A stretch of 21,313 nucleotides of DNA from Thiotrichaceae bacterium (lineage in GTDB: Bacteria > Pseudomonadota > Gammaproteobacteria > Thiotrichales > Thiotrichaceae): NCBI GenBank assembly GCA_027008665.1, contig JALVEA010000437.1:1-21313 (forward strand), written 5' to 3'. A program made the position numbers and the translations under genes. A model generated the notes under the pieces. The model made no database searches. It saw only the letters and a program-made list of their open reading frames with translations, and was not told the origin of the DNA. Positions 13,821-21,313 of the stretch are shown here, in pieces. Position 1 is the stretch's first letter. Every line of letters begins with the position of its first letter.

Positions 13821-16461
13821 GTTCGGGCATTTCAGCACCTTCTTTTTGAAACTGATGATAAATTGCTTCTAAGGTAGCATCATCTATGTCTGTCTTGCTT
13901 GATAAGTTTTGTTGTGGATTTTTTCCCTGCAACCTCAATGCTTGATATCTAGCTTGCTGTCTACGCAAAGCATTTGCACGTCGTTGTTTTGCTTCTCGAA
14001 TTAGCCGTTCCCTATGTCGAGGTGTTGTTGCTTTAGCTAAGGCAGCTTGCAGTTTTAAATCATCTTCTTTAAATAAATCGGCCTCAGAGGCTTTCAAATA
14101 GGCTAAATAATCTTCATCGTTTGGAATTTGTTTCGACGTTAGGCTTTCTTTAATCGTCTTTACAGTCAGACTAGTAGGTTGCAAACCTGAGATTGCATCT
14201 AAGGTTACATTAATGAGTCCCTTCGGGCGTGGATAGGGCTTACTTTTGCTATTTTTTAGGGCAACTTTCATAAAATCAATCCATACAGGCAATGCGGCAT
14301 GTGTTGCTGTTTCACGTTTGCCTAAAGGTTTTAATTGATCAAATCCAATCCAGACCGTTGTGACTTTTTTGGCAGTAAAACCACAAAACCATGCATCCTT
14401 TTGATCATTGGTTGTTCCTGTTTTTCCTGCTATATCAGAACGCTTTAAAATCCTTCCTGCTCGTGCGGCTGTGCCTACTCTTGCAACATCTTGTAACATA
14501 CTTACAATTTGATAATTGACATAAGGCTTCATAACCCGTGGTGCAAATTTAGAATCTCGGGATTGAGTTGCTAATTCATCGCTTTCATCTTCGCTTATAT
14601 CAAGCTGATCTAAAGAGGTAATAGGACAATGAGTACAGGCTATTTTAGGTTTTGCTTCATAAAGAATCCGATGGTCTTTATCTACAATTTTACGGATAAA
14701 ATAATTATCAATTTTATAACCACCATTAGCAAAAGTCGCATAAGCTGTTGCCATTTTAAGGGGGGTTGAAGAGCCTGTACCAAGTGCAAGGGTTAGATTG
14801 GCAGGTAAGGTGCTTTTTTTGAAACCAAATCGAGTTGCATATTGGATTGCATAATCAATGCCAATTTTTTCTAATAAATGAATGGAAACTAAATTTTTAG
14901 ACTTGGCAAGTGCAACCCGTAAACGAGTTAAACCACCAAATTTATGCCCGTAATTTTGTGGATTCCATTTACTCCCAGGAATCTTCATTGGTGCATCATC
15001 AATCAAACTAGCTGGGGAGAAACCTTTGGCAAGCGCTGCACTATAAACAAACGGTTTAAAGCTAGAACCTGGTTGACGCTTAGCTTGTATAGCACGATTA
15101 AATTTACTATAAGTAAAATCAAAACCACCTGCGATAGCGCGAATAGCCCCATCTTTGGGATCAAGAGACACTAAAGCACCTGTGACTCTCGGAATTTGTG
15201 TTAGTTTCCATATCCCTTTTTTATTTTTTTGTAAACGTACAATATCGCCTTTCGTTAAAACATCGCTAACCTTTTTAACTTTTTTGCCACGTCTGTTTTC
15301 ATTTTTAAACCGTCGCGCCCATTTTAGCTGTGCTAATGCCAATGTAATAGGCGAAGTTTGTTGTGCTATACGCAATATTGCCTGTTTTTCTTCTACTTTA
15401 ATCACCACCGCAGGGATAATATCTGCATAGGTTTTATAGCTTTTTAATTTTTTATTTAATTTATCACTATCATCAAACTTGGCTAAATCAATCTTATCTT
15501 CCGCACCTCTATAACCATGACGATGCGTATATTTAAGCAAATGATGTCGTAATGTCTGCAATGCAAGTTCCTGCTCATCACTATCAAGTGTGGTGTAAAT
15601 ATTCAAACCTAGCTTATAAATATGATCAACCCCATAGCGTTTAATAGCGTCTGCTCTTGCCATTTCTGCCATATAAGGCGCATAAGTTTGTGTTGCAGCA
15701 TGATGAATTTTTGCCGATATTTTTTCATTAATAGCTTGTGTATATTCAGCCTGTGTAATGTAATTTTGCTCCAACATACGTTGTAAAATATAGTTACGAC
15801 GCAGTTTGGCACGTTTAGGGCGATTGATTGGATTATATCGAGAGGGAGCTTTAGGCAGCCCCGCGATCATAGCGGTTTGTGCCAGCGTTAATTGGTCTAG
15901 TTTTTTACCATAATAAATTTCAGCCGCAGAACCGACCCCATAAGCGCGTTTGCCTAGGAATATTTTATTGAGATAAAGCTCTAAAATCTCTGATTTACTC
16001 AGTTCCTTTTCTATTTTAATCGCTAGATATATTTCTTTGATCTTACGATCCAAGGTTCGTTCAGGGGTTAAAAAGAAGTTACGTGCTAATTGCATTGTAA
16101 TGGTACTTGCACCTTGGCTCACTTTTCTATTTTTAAAGGCAGTGACAATCGCACGCGCCATTCCTCGAATATCAACCCCTTTATGCTCATAAAAACGGGC
16201 ATCTTCAATGGCAACAAAGGCATTAATCATTCGTTGAGGCACTTCTTCTATATTGATAGGACGACGACGAAAGCGCCCAAATTCAGCAATTAATTTATCT
16301 TCTTTGCTATAAACCCTTATCGGTAATTGTAATTGTGCCGTGCGAAGCTCTGTTACTGAAGGTAATTTAGGGGTGTAGTAAAAATAAGAACCTGCAATGG
16401 CAACAATGCCTAAAGCTAGGAGGATAATTAACGGAGCAAATATCCGCTTAAAGATTGTCAT
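13810..16461 (-). CDS. mrcA: Penicillin-binding protein 1A
   Basis: A class A bifunctional murein synthase of 883 residues from ATG 16461; ATG 16476 would add five. The shorter form puts the membrane anchor (about 8-28) at the E. coli PBP1A spacing. The GT51 glycosyltransferase domain follows: EDARFYEHKGVD with catalytic Glu86, then QGASTITMQLARNFFL, and a second family motif near KIFLGKRAYG. The PBP1A-specific OB-like insert covers roughly 300-420. The transpeptidase domain has SSFK (Ser466 nucleophile), SKN (521-523) and KTGT (680-683), all intact. A Lys/Arg/Gln-rich tail of about 100 residues ends the protein (E. coli has 850 residues in total). It is divergent from pilM, as in many gammaproteobacteria. 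Confidence 0.95.
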   Translation of the reverse strand: MTIFKRIFAPLIILLALGIVAIAGSYFYYTPKLPSVTELRTAQLQLPIRVYSKEDKLIAEFGRFRRRPINIEEVPQRMINAFVAIEDARFYEHKGVDIRGMARAIVTAFKNRKVSQGASTITMQLARNFFLTPERTLDRKIKEIYLAIKIEKELSKSEILELYLNKIFLGKRAYGVGSAAEIYYGKKLDQLTLAQTAMIAGLPKAPSRYNPINRPKRAKLRRNYILQRMLEQNYITQAEYTQAINEKISAKIHHAATQTYAPYMAEMARADAIKRYGVDHIYKLGLNIYTTLDSDEQELALQTLRHHLLKYTHRHGYRGAEDKIDLAKFDDSDKLNKKLKSYKTYADIIPAVVIKVEEKQAILRIAQQTSPITLALAQLKWARRFKNENRRGKKVKKVSDVLTKGDIVRLQKNKKGIWKLTQIPRVTGALVSLDPKDGAIRAIAGGFDFTYSKFNRAIQAKRQPGSSFKPFVYSAALAKGFSPASLIDDAPMKIPGSKWNPQNYGHKFGGLTRLRVALAKSKNLVSIHLLEKIGIDYAIQYATRFGFKKSTLPANLTLALGTGSSTPLKMATAYATFANGGYKIDNYFIRKIVDKDHRILYEAKPKIACTHCPITSLDQLDISEDESDELATQSRDSKFAPRVMKPYVNYQIVSMLQDVARVGTAARAGRILKRSDIAGKTGTTNDQKDAWFCGFTAKKVTTVWIGFDQLKPLGKRETATHAALPVWIDFMKVALKNSKSKPYPRPKGLINVTLDAISGLQPTSLTVKTIKESLTSKQIPNDEDYLAYLKASEADLFKEDDLKLQAALAKATTPRHRERLIREAKQRRANALRRQQARYQALRLQGKNPQQNLSSKTDIDDATLEAIYHQFQKEGAEMPEQLF

Positions 16462-16504
16462 AAGAAAATATAGCATAACTTTTTGTTTTTATTCAAATTT
16501 CAAG

Positions 16505-16547
16505 ATGGCTTATTAGGATAGCCATGAAACACCGTCCGTCATACGGT
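16505..16547. repeat. Two small hairpins in the mrcA-pilM spacer
   Basis: ATGGCT (16505-16510) pairs with AGCCAT (16520-16525), and ACCGT (16531-16535) pairs with ACGGT (16543-16547). They lie side by side in the divergent control region and could be operator-like or leader structures. The rest of the spacer (16477-16667) has no gene, and no confident -35/-10 pair was found. Confidence 0.4.
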
Positions 16548-16650
16548 ATAGGGAATAGCACTGCAGAGGGTAGACTATTTAGACACTGATCGCTAGTATT
16601 ACTCTAACGATGATATTTATTTAATCTAAATCATAAATAATAATAATAAC

Positions 16651-16657
16651 AAGGAGG
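16651..16657 (+). promoter_or_regulatory. Strong ribosome binding site of pilM
   Basis: AAGGAGG, a full Shine-Dalgarno match, lies 10 nt before ATG 16668. It is the strongest such site in the window and fixes the pilM start. Confidence 0.85.
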
Positions 16658-16667
16658 GATTTATTCA

Positions 16668-17720
16668 ATGTTTTCCTTTGGTAGAAAAAAAGGCAATCTT
16701 CTCGGTATCGATATTAGCTCCTCCGCAGTAAAGCTCATTGAACTTTCTCGAAAAGGAGATGAGTATCGAGTCGATAGCTATTCCGTTGCTTCTCTTCCTG
16801 AGGGAGCGGCTTTTGAGCGTGATATTATTGAAGCTGATCCTGTGGGGGAAGCCATTCGTAAAGTGCTTAAAAATAGCCGAACAAAAAGCCGTCACTGTGC
16901 ATTGGGTATCCCTTCCTCAATGGCGATTAATAAAATTATTACAATGCCTGATACCATTCCAGCAGGTGAAATGGAAGCACAGATTGCCTTAGAAGCAGAG
17001 CAATATATCCCCTACCCGATGGATGAAGTGAATTTTGATTTTGAAATTCTAGGCCCGTCTAAAGAAGTGCCGAATATGGTTGATGTTCTATTGGGTGCAA
17101 CAAGAACAGAAAATGTTGAGGTACGTTTAGCAGCAGCAGAAATGGCTGGCTTAACGGTTGATATTGTTGATTTAGAATCGCATGCAGTCGAGCTTTTATT
17201 TAGTCAACTCGTTCATGATATTGACGAATATAATACCGTTGCCGTGGTCGATTTTGGTGCCTCGATGACAGGTATTAATGTGTTTGAAAAAGGACGGGTT
17301 ACTTTCTCGCGTGAACAAGTCTTTGGTGGAAAACAATTAACTGAAGAAATTATGCAACGCTATGGATTACCTTATTCTGAGGCAGGGCTAGCAAAGAAAA
17401 ATGGCAATTTACCTGAAGGCTTTATTCCTGAAGTATTAGACCCCTTTAGAGAAAATATGGTACGCCAAGTACAACGTTTTTTACAGTTTTATCACGCCTC
17501 AACACAGCAAGGAAAGGTTGAAAAACTTTTATTATCAGGTGGTTGTGCCAGTATTCCTGGTATTGATGAACAAATTCAAGCAGCCACCGATATTCCCACT
17601 TCTTTAGCAAATCCTTTTTCGAAGATGGTATTAAACTCTAAAGTTAATCCTGCTCGGTTTACCAGTGATATACCTGCAATGCTCGTTTCAACAGGTCTTG
17701 CATTGCGAGGGTTAGTGTAA
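16668..17720 (+). CDS. pilM: Type IV pilus assembly protein PilM
   Basis: 350 residues, a cytoplasmic actin/FtsA-like protein. The nucleotide fold starts with LLGIDISSSAVKLIEL, has a second phosphate loop at VAVVDFGASMTGINVFEKG, and a late glycine-rich LLLSGGCASIPGID. PilM binds the N-terminus of PilN and links the inner-membrane alignment complex to the pilus motor. It opens the pilMNOPQ operon; its stop overlaps the pilN ATG by one base (TAATG), so translation is coupled. Confidence 0.95.
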   Translation: MFSFGRKKGNLLGIDISSSAVKLIELSRKGDEYRVDSYSVASLPEGAAFERDIIEADPVGEAIRKVLKNSRTKSRHCALGIPSSMAINKIITMPDTIPAGEMEAQIALEAEQYIPYPMDEVNFDFEILGPSKEVPNMVDVLLGATRTENVEVRLAAAEMAGLTVDIVDLESHAVELLFSQLVHDIDEYNTVAVVDFGASMTGINVFEKGRVTFSREQVFGGKQLTEEIMQRYGLPYSEAGLAKKNGNLPEGFIPEVLDPFRENMVRQVQRFLQFYHASTQQGKVEKLLLSGGCASIPGIDEQIQAATDIPTSLANPFSKMVLNSKVNPARFTSDIPAMLVSTGLALRGLV

Positions 17721-18307
17721 TGGCGGGATTAAATCTCCTTCCGTGGAGAGAAGAGGCACGCAAGAAAAGCCAGCAATATTTTATTATGATGGTTGCAGCA
17801 GCTGTTGCAGTCGGTGCAATAGGCGTGTTTGCTACCTATAGCTATTATAATGGTGAAATAGATTATCAGAATAAACGCAATGTTTATATTAAAGCCGAAA
17901 CTAAGCGCTTGGAAAAAACAATCAGAGAAATAAAAAAGCTAGATGCAACCAAAAAAGCATTAATGGAACGTATTACAGTCATTGAAAGCTTGCAACTTGA
18001 ACGTCCAGGAATTGTTCATTTATTTGATGAAATGGTAAATGCACTTCCTAAAGGCTTGTTTTTAACGCAATTAGAGCAAAGTTCTGGAAAGGTTAAAATT
18101 GAAGGCAAGGCAGAATCAAATACCCGTGTCTCTAGCTATATGAAACGTCTTGATTCCTCTCCTTGGTTAAAGTCATCGGATCTTAATAAAATTAGTATCG
18201 ATAATACAAAAGATAAAAACCGTTTACGCCGTTTTAAACTCAATGTCACTCAGATAATCAAAATGGCCGCTGACGATAAAAAAGAAGGTGCTTCTTATGG
18301 CAATTGA
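17720..18307 (+). CDS. pilN: Type IV pilus assembly protein PilN
   Basis: 195 residues with a short cytoplasmic N-terminus carrying the PilM-binding motif LNLLPWREEARKK, one membrane helix at about 20-42, a coiled coil at about 50-95 and a periplasmic ferredoxin-like fold (LPKGLFLTQLEQSSGKVKIE). It pairs with PilO in the inner membrane. It overlaps pilM by one base and the pilO start by 11 bp. Confidence 0.95.
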   Translation: MAGLNLLPWREEARKKSQQYFIMMVAAAVAVGAIGVFATYSYYNGEIDYQNKRNVYIKAETKRLEKTIREIKKLDATKKALMERITVIESLQLERPGIVHLFDEMVNALPKGLFLTQLEQSSGKVKIEGKAESNTRVSSYMKRLDSSPWLKSSDLNKISIDNTKDKNRLRRFKLNVTQIIKMAADDKKEGASYGN

Positions 18308-18932
18308 TCTGCAAGAATTTAATGAATTAATGGAAGATCCAAGTAACGTCTCTCTTCCCGTTAAAATAATTGCTATTTTAATTGTGTTAGGGGCTGTGCT
18401 TTTTTTAGGGTATAAACTACTGATTATTGATCAAATGGATCAATTAGAAAGAGTGCAAGCCGAAGAGCTAAATTTAAAAGTGATTTATGAAAAAAAGCAA
18501 GCAAGAGCGAATCAGTTGCCCGCTTTTAAAGCACAACTGAGTGAAATGCAAGAATCCTTTGGCTCTCTTATTAAACAGCTTCCTAGCAATACTGAAATTC
18601 CAGGATTAATCTTAGATATATCAGAAAAAGGTCTTTCAAATGGATTAGAAATTGATTTGTTTGAACCAAAAGCAGAAATTCAAAAAGAATTTTACGCTGA
18701 AAAACCGATCAAAATAAAAGCGAAGGGTCGCTATGATGAGTTAGCCTCTTTTGTTAGTGATTTATCTGCTTTGCCAAGAATTGTTACTATTGATAATATT
18801 CGTCTTACCCCAGAAAAACAAAATAAAGCAAAAAATAAGCACAAAAAAATAGCACCAAGAATAATAATGGAGGCGACCATTCAAACCTATCGCTATATGG
18901 AAGAAGGTGCGGATGATGAGGGCGATGTATAA
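18297..18932 (+). CDS. pilO: Type IV pilus assembly protein PilO
   Basis: 211 residues from ATG 18297; a GTG three codons earlier is in frame, but GAAGG lies 8 nt before the ATG. A membrane helix at about 21-43 is followed by a coiled coil and the periplasmic domain with the PilO pattern LPSNTEIPGLILDISEKGLS and later GRYDELASFVSDLSALPRIV. It forms heterodimers with PilN and contacts PilP. It overlaps pilN by 11 bp and pilP by one base (TAATG). Confidence 0.95.
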   Translation: MAIDLQEFNELMEDPSNVSLPVKIIAILIVLGAVLFLGYKLLIIDQMDQLERVQAEELNLKVIYEKKQARANQLPAFKAQLSEMQESFGSLIKQLPSNTEIPGLILDISEKGLSNGLEIDLFEPKAEIQKEFYAEKPIKIKAKGRYDELASFVSDLSALPRIVTIDNIRLTPEKQNKAKNKHKKIAPRIIMEATIQTYRYMEEGADDEGDV

Positions 18933-19510
18933 TGAAATTCAATCGAATAATTAAAATTCCAAAAGAACGATCAGACTTATACTTTTTGAGATTAAAGCGA
19001 CCTTCAGTAGCAACAAGTTTATTTTTGATGGCAATAACACTCTCTGCTTGTAATCAAAGTATGGAGGATCTTGATAGCTACTTTGCCGAACAAAGAGCCA
19101 AACCTGCCAAACCGATTGAGCCTATTCCTGAAATTAAACCTTATTTACGTTATGCCTATCCAAAACATGAAAAAGATCCTTTTGATATATCAATGTTAAT
19201 CCCTGATAGTGCGCCTAAAGTAATGGATAATGGTATTAAATTAGATACTACTCGGGTAAAAGAATTTCTTGAAAGTTTTCCTTTAGATGGACTGAGTATG
19301 GTTGGAACAGTCAATAAAGAAAACACGCTATGGGCCTTGATAAAAACACCCAATGGCGGCGTTCAGAGTATCAAAAAAGATAATTACTTAGGGCAAAACT
19401 ATGGTCGGGTGCTCTCTATCTCTGAAACTGAAATAGCGATTCGAGAAGTTGTCCCTAATGGAAGTGGTGGTTATAAAGAACGAGAAACATTGATTACTTT
19501 AAAAGACTGA
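18932..19510 (+). CDS. pilP: Type IV pilus lipoprotein PilP
   Basis: 192 residues. The signal peptide is unusually long, because about 26 charged residues precede the hydrophobic core, and it ends in the lipobox LSAC (Cys about 40). A Pro-rich linker (AKPIEPIPEIKPYLRYAYP, with KDPFD) leads to the beta-sandwich domain, with LDGLSMVGTV and LIKTPNGGVQSIKKDNYLGQ. PilP joins PilNO to the secretin PilQ. An alternative start nearer the core is possible, but no Met with a ribosome site is seen there. Confidence 0.93.
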   Translation: MKFNRIIKIPKERSDLYFLRLKRPSVATSLFLMAITLSACNQSMEDLDSYFAEQRAKPAKPIEPIPEIKPYLRYAYPKHEKDPFDISMLIPDSAPKVMDNGIKLDTTRVKEFLESFPLDGLSMVGTVNKENTLWALIKTPNGGVQSIKKDNYLGQNYGRVLSISETEIAIREVVPNGSGGYKERETLITLKD

Positions 19511-19572
19511 TTAATTAGAATAATTAATACAAAAATCTATCAATAGTCATACCATTTGGCTAAATTTTAGCC

Positions 19573-19595
19573 CGACGGGGTTTGTAACCCCGTTG
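19573..19595. repeat. GC-rich stem-loop between pilP and pilQ
   Basis: ACGGGGTT (19575-19582) and AACCCCGT (19586-19593) pair perfectly around TGT, and one G-T pair and one C-G pair extend the stem to ten. It is by far the most GC-rich stretch of this AT-rich spacer. It is followed by GAAACGTTTTAAAA, so a weak terminator or attenuator is possible; a REP-like dispersed palindrome is another option. The rest of the 171-bp spacer shows nothing else. Confidence 0.6.
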
Positions 19596-19681
19596 AAACG
19601 TTTTAAAAAAATATTTAAGCACCAAAAATAAATAATTCAAAAAATAAAATAAAAATAATTGTGTCAATAGTAGGTCTTAAA

Positions 19682-21313
19682 ATGAAAACATTTAAATACG
19701 CTTTGTTTGCGTTAGCACTGCCCGTTTTTATGTTGGCAGGTGAAAGCTGTCAAGCAACGAGTAATTTACAAACGGTAACTACCACTCAACAAGGCGCTGA
19801 TAGTGCTTTGTTACGGCTCCATTTTGATGGTGCAGCAGTTTCTCCTACAAGCTTTATGATGAAGGCTCCACAGATGTTAGTGTTAGATTTTCCTGACACT
19901 CTGTCGGCATCGAGTTTGCACTCTAAAATTATCCAATCAAGATTGATTAAAAGTGTTAAATTCGCACAGGCTTCAGGAAAGCTTCGTGTCATGATTGCGT
20001 TAAAGCAAAACAAAGAATATAGCACCAAAATTACAGGTAATGATGTTGTTATTATGTTTTCAGACCAAAAAACAGCAAGCGCTAAGCGGGCTATTACTCC
20101 TCTTAGAACACAAATAGTTGAGCCTTCAATAGCACCACAATATAACGATCCAAATAGAACGGTCAGACCACTAATTCAACAAAAATCAGTCAGAAATCAA
20201 GCAATGGCGCATAATACGATGGTACGTTCGCAACCAAAAGCAACACCTTATTATTATGAAGCCTCGAAAATTACACCTGTGCAACCCGTTTATCAACCCA
20301 AAGCAGTAATCCCAAATACACTCGGTAGAATAGATTTTCGTCGTGAAAATAATGGTGATGGACGTGTGATTATTCCATTGCCAAATGCCAATATTGAAGC
20401 TGAAATCAATAAAAAAGGGAATAAAGTTTCAATACTGCTTAAAAATATCCGTGTCGATCAAGCCAAACGTCGCCTCAGTGTAATGGATTTTTCAACGCCA
20501 GCCTCTTTTATTGATATTACCCGTCGTGGTGCGAATGTGGGGATTGATATTAGCGCAATAACCTCTTTTGAGTTTGAAAGCCGACGCGAAGGAAGACGTT
20601 TGATTGTACTTATAAAAAAGATTAAACGCGCTAAAAAGAAACTGTCAGCGCTTAAAAATAGCTTAAAACCAAAAAAGAAAGTCTATAAAGGTAAAAAATT
20701 ATCCTTAAATTTCCAAGATATTGAAATACGTTCAGTCTTGCAATTATTAGCTGATTTTACTGATAAAAATATTGTGGTCAGCGACAGTGTAAAAGGCAAT
20801 ATAACCCTGCGTCTAAAAAATGTTCCTTGGGATCAAGCCTTAGATATTGTTTTAGAATCCAAGGCACTCGGTATGCGTAATAACGGTAATGTTATCTGGG
20901 TAGCCCCTGCAAGCGAACTTGCCGCTAAAGCACAACAAGAACTGCAATCACTTAAAAGAATCAAAGAATTAGAACCCTTAGTGACAGAATACATTCCAGT
21001 AAACTATGCACGAGCTGAAGATCTGATTGAGCTGGTTAAATCCTCCAAAAGTGATAAAGAAGGCACTTTACTATCTAATAGAGGCAATATATCGGTTGAT
21101 GCACGAACTAACACGCTTTTAGTTCAAGACACGGTCGCAAATATTGATGCCATTCGAGAAATGGTAAAAAGTCTTGATGTACCAATCCGCCAAGTCTCCA
21201 TTGAAGCTCGCATTGTGATAGCTAATGATGAATTTAGTAAAGACCTAGGCTCACGTTTCGGTATTACTCAATTAGCCCCCTTTGGTCGTCGAGGAATGCT
21301 TTCAACCTCAGGA
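19682..21313 (+). CDS. pilQ: Type IV pilus secretin PilQ, N-terminal part
   Basis: The frame is open from ATG 19682 to the window edge: 544 codons, with the C-terminal pore missing. A signal peptide (about 1-25) is followed by one AMIN domain (about 28-127) with the LLRLHFDG and MLVLDFPD patterns, a Gln/Pro-rich linker, a second AMIN domain (about 216-313), a Lys-rich spacer, the N0/STN domain (about 338-408: LSLNFQDIEIRSVLQLLADF, NVPWDQALDIVLESKALG), and an N1 domain (about 415-490: NYARAEDLIELVKS, then VDARTNTLLVQDT). The secretin proper begins at VSIEARIVIANDEFSKDLG. AMIN domains bind peptidoglycan and anchor the pore. It is spaced 171 bp from pilP, unlike the overlapping genes before it. 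Confidence 0.95.
   Translation, partial: MKTFKYALFALALPVFMLAGESCQATSNLQTVTTTQQGADSALLRLHFDGAAVSPTSFMMKAPQMLVLDFPDTLSASSLHSKIIQSRLIKSVKFAQASGKLRVMIALKQNKEYSTKITGNDVVIMFSDQKTASAKRAITPLRTQIVEPSIAPQYNDPNRTVRPLIQQKSVRNQAMAHNTMVRSQPKATPYYYEASKITPVQPVYQPKAVIPNTLGRIDFRRENNGDGRVIIPLPNANIEAEINKKGNKVSILLKNIRVDQAKRRLSVMDFSTPASFIDITRRGANVGIDISAITSFEFESRREGRRLIVLIKKIKRAKKKLSALKNSLKPKKKVYKGKKLSLNFQDIEIRSVLQLLADFTDKNIVVSDSVKGNITLRLKNVPWDQALDIVLESKALGMRNNGNVIWVAPASELAAKAQQELQSLKRIKELEPLVTEYIPVNYARAEDLIELVKSSKSDKEGTLLSNRGNISVDARTNTLLVQDTVANIDAIREMVKSLDVPIRQVSIEARIVIANDEFSKDLGSRFGITQLAPFGRRGMLSTSG

Noticed and set aside
15155..15430. Reading frame on the strand opposite mrcA
   Set aside because: A shadow of the PBP1A gene: no ribosome site, no family resemblance, and the minus-strand gene is intact with all catalytic motifs.
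16505..16547. A riboswitch upstream of pilM
   Set aside because: The two hairpins are only 5-6 bp and no conserved core of a known class (for example c-di-GMP) is visible.

Overview
The window is about 21.3 kb of AT-rich DNA (estimated by eye at 36-38% GC). Its content is ordinary bacterial chromosome, and the gene set points to a gammaproteobacterium: a Gram-negative envelope (BamE lipoprotein, PBP1A, type IV pilus secretin), ubiquinone synthesis (a UbiM-like hydroxylase), S21 followed by a YqeY-like protein, and a divergent mrcA / pilMNOPQ arrangement. The truncated CbbY-like phosphatase at the left edge would fit a Calvin-cycle (sulfur-oxidising or methylotrophic) lineage, but that is only a guess. 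I see no IS element, integrase, CRISPR array, tRNA or rRNA.

Left part (1-5.8 kb), the most accessory-looking region. The 3' end of a CbbY-like HAD phosphatase is followed by about 280 bp of gene-free AT-rich DNA and a secreted, acidic, probably jelly-roll protein of unknown role. On the minus strand a tight three-gene operon follows, read from 4367 down to 1285: a TolQ/ExbB/MotA-type proton channel protein, a TolR/ExbD-like partner with an unusually long periplasmic coiled coil, and an exported seven-repeat beta-propeller. This resembles a Tol-like, proton-motive-force-driven envelope machine and is the best candidate here for an undescribed system. A TlpA-like exported thioredoxin-fold protein (plus) and a two-domain CbiX-like chelatase (minus) converge and overlap.

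Middle part (5.8-12.6 kb): a UbiM-like flavin monooxygenase, a PPK2 polyphosphate kinase with an acidic N-terminal tail, an exported SLT-type lytic transglycosylase followed by uvrB, then bamE (minus), and the rpsU-yqeY pair behind a recognisable promoter and ended by a strong intrinsic terminator.

Right part (12.6-21.3 kb): hemE, mrcA (PBP1A) on the minus strand, and divergently pilM-pilN-pilO-pilP-pilQ, the type IV pilus alignment complex and secretin. The first four genes overlap or abut. A 171-bp gap with a GC-rich stem-loop precedes pilQ, which runs off the right edge.

Convergent gene ends are very tightly packed (an 8-bp overlap and gaps of 9, 3 and 34 bp), and several of these junctions carry inverted repeats or a short shared sequence built on AGTTCCTAA.
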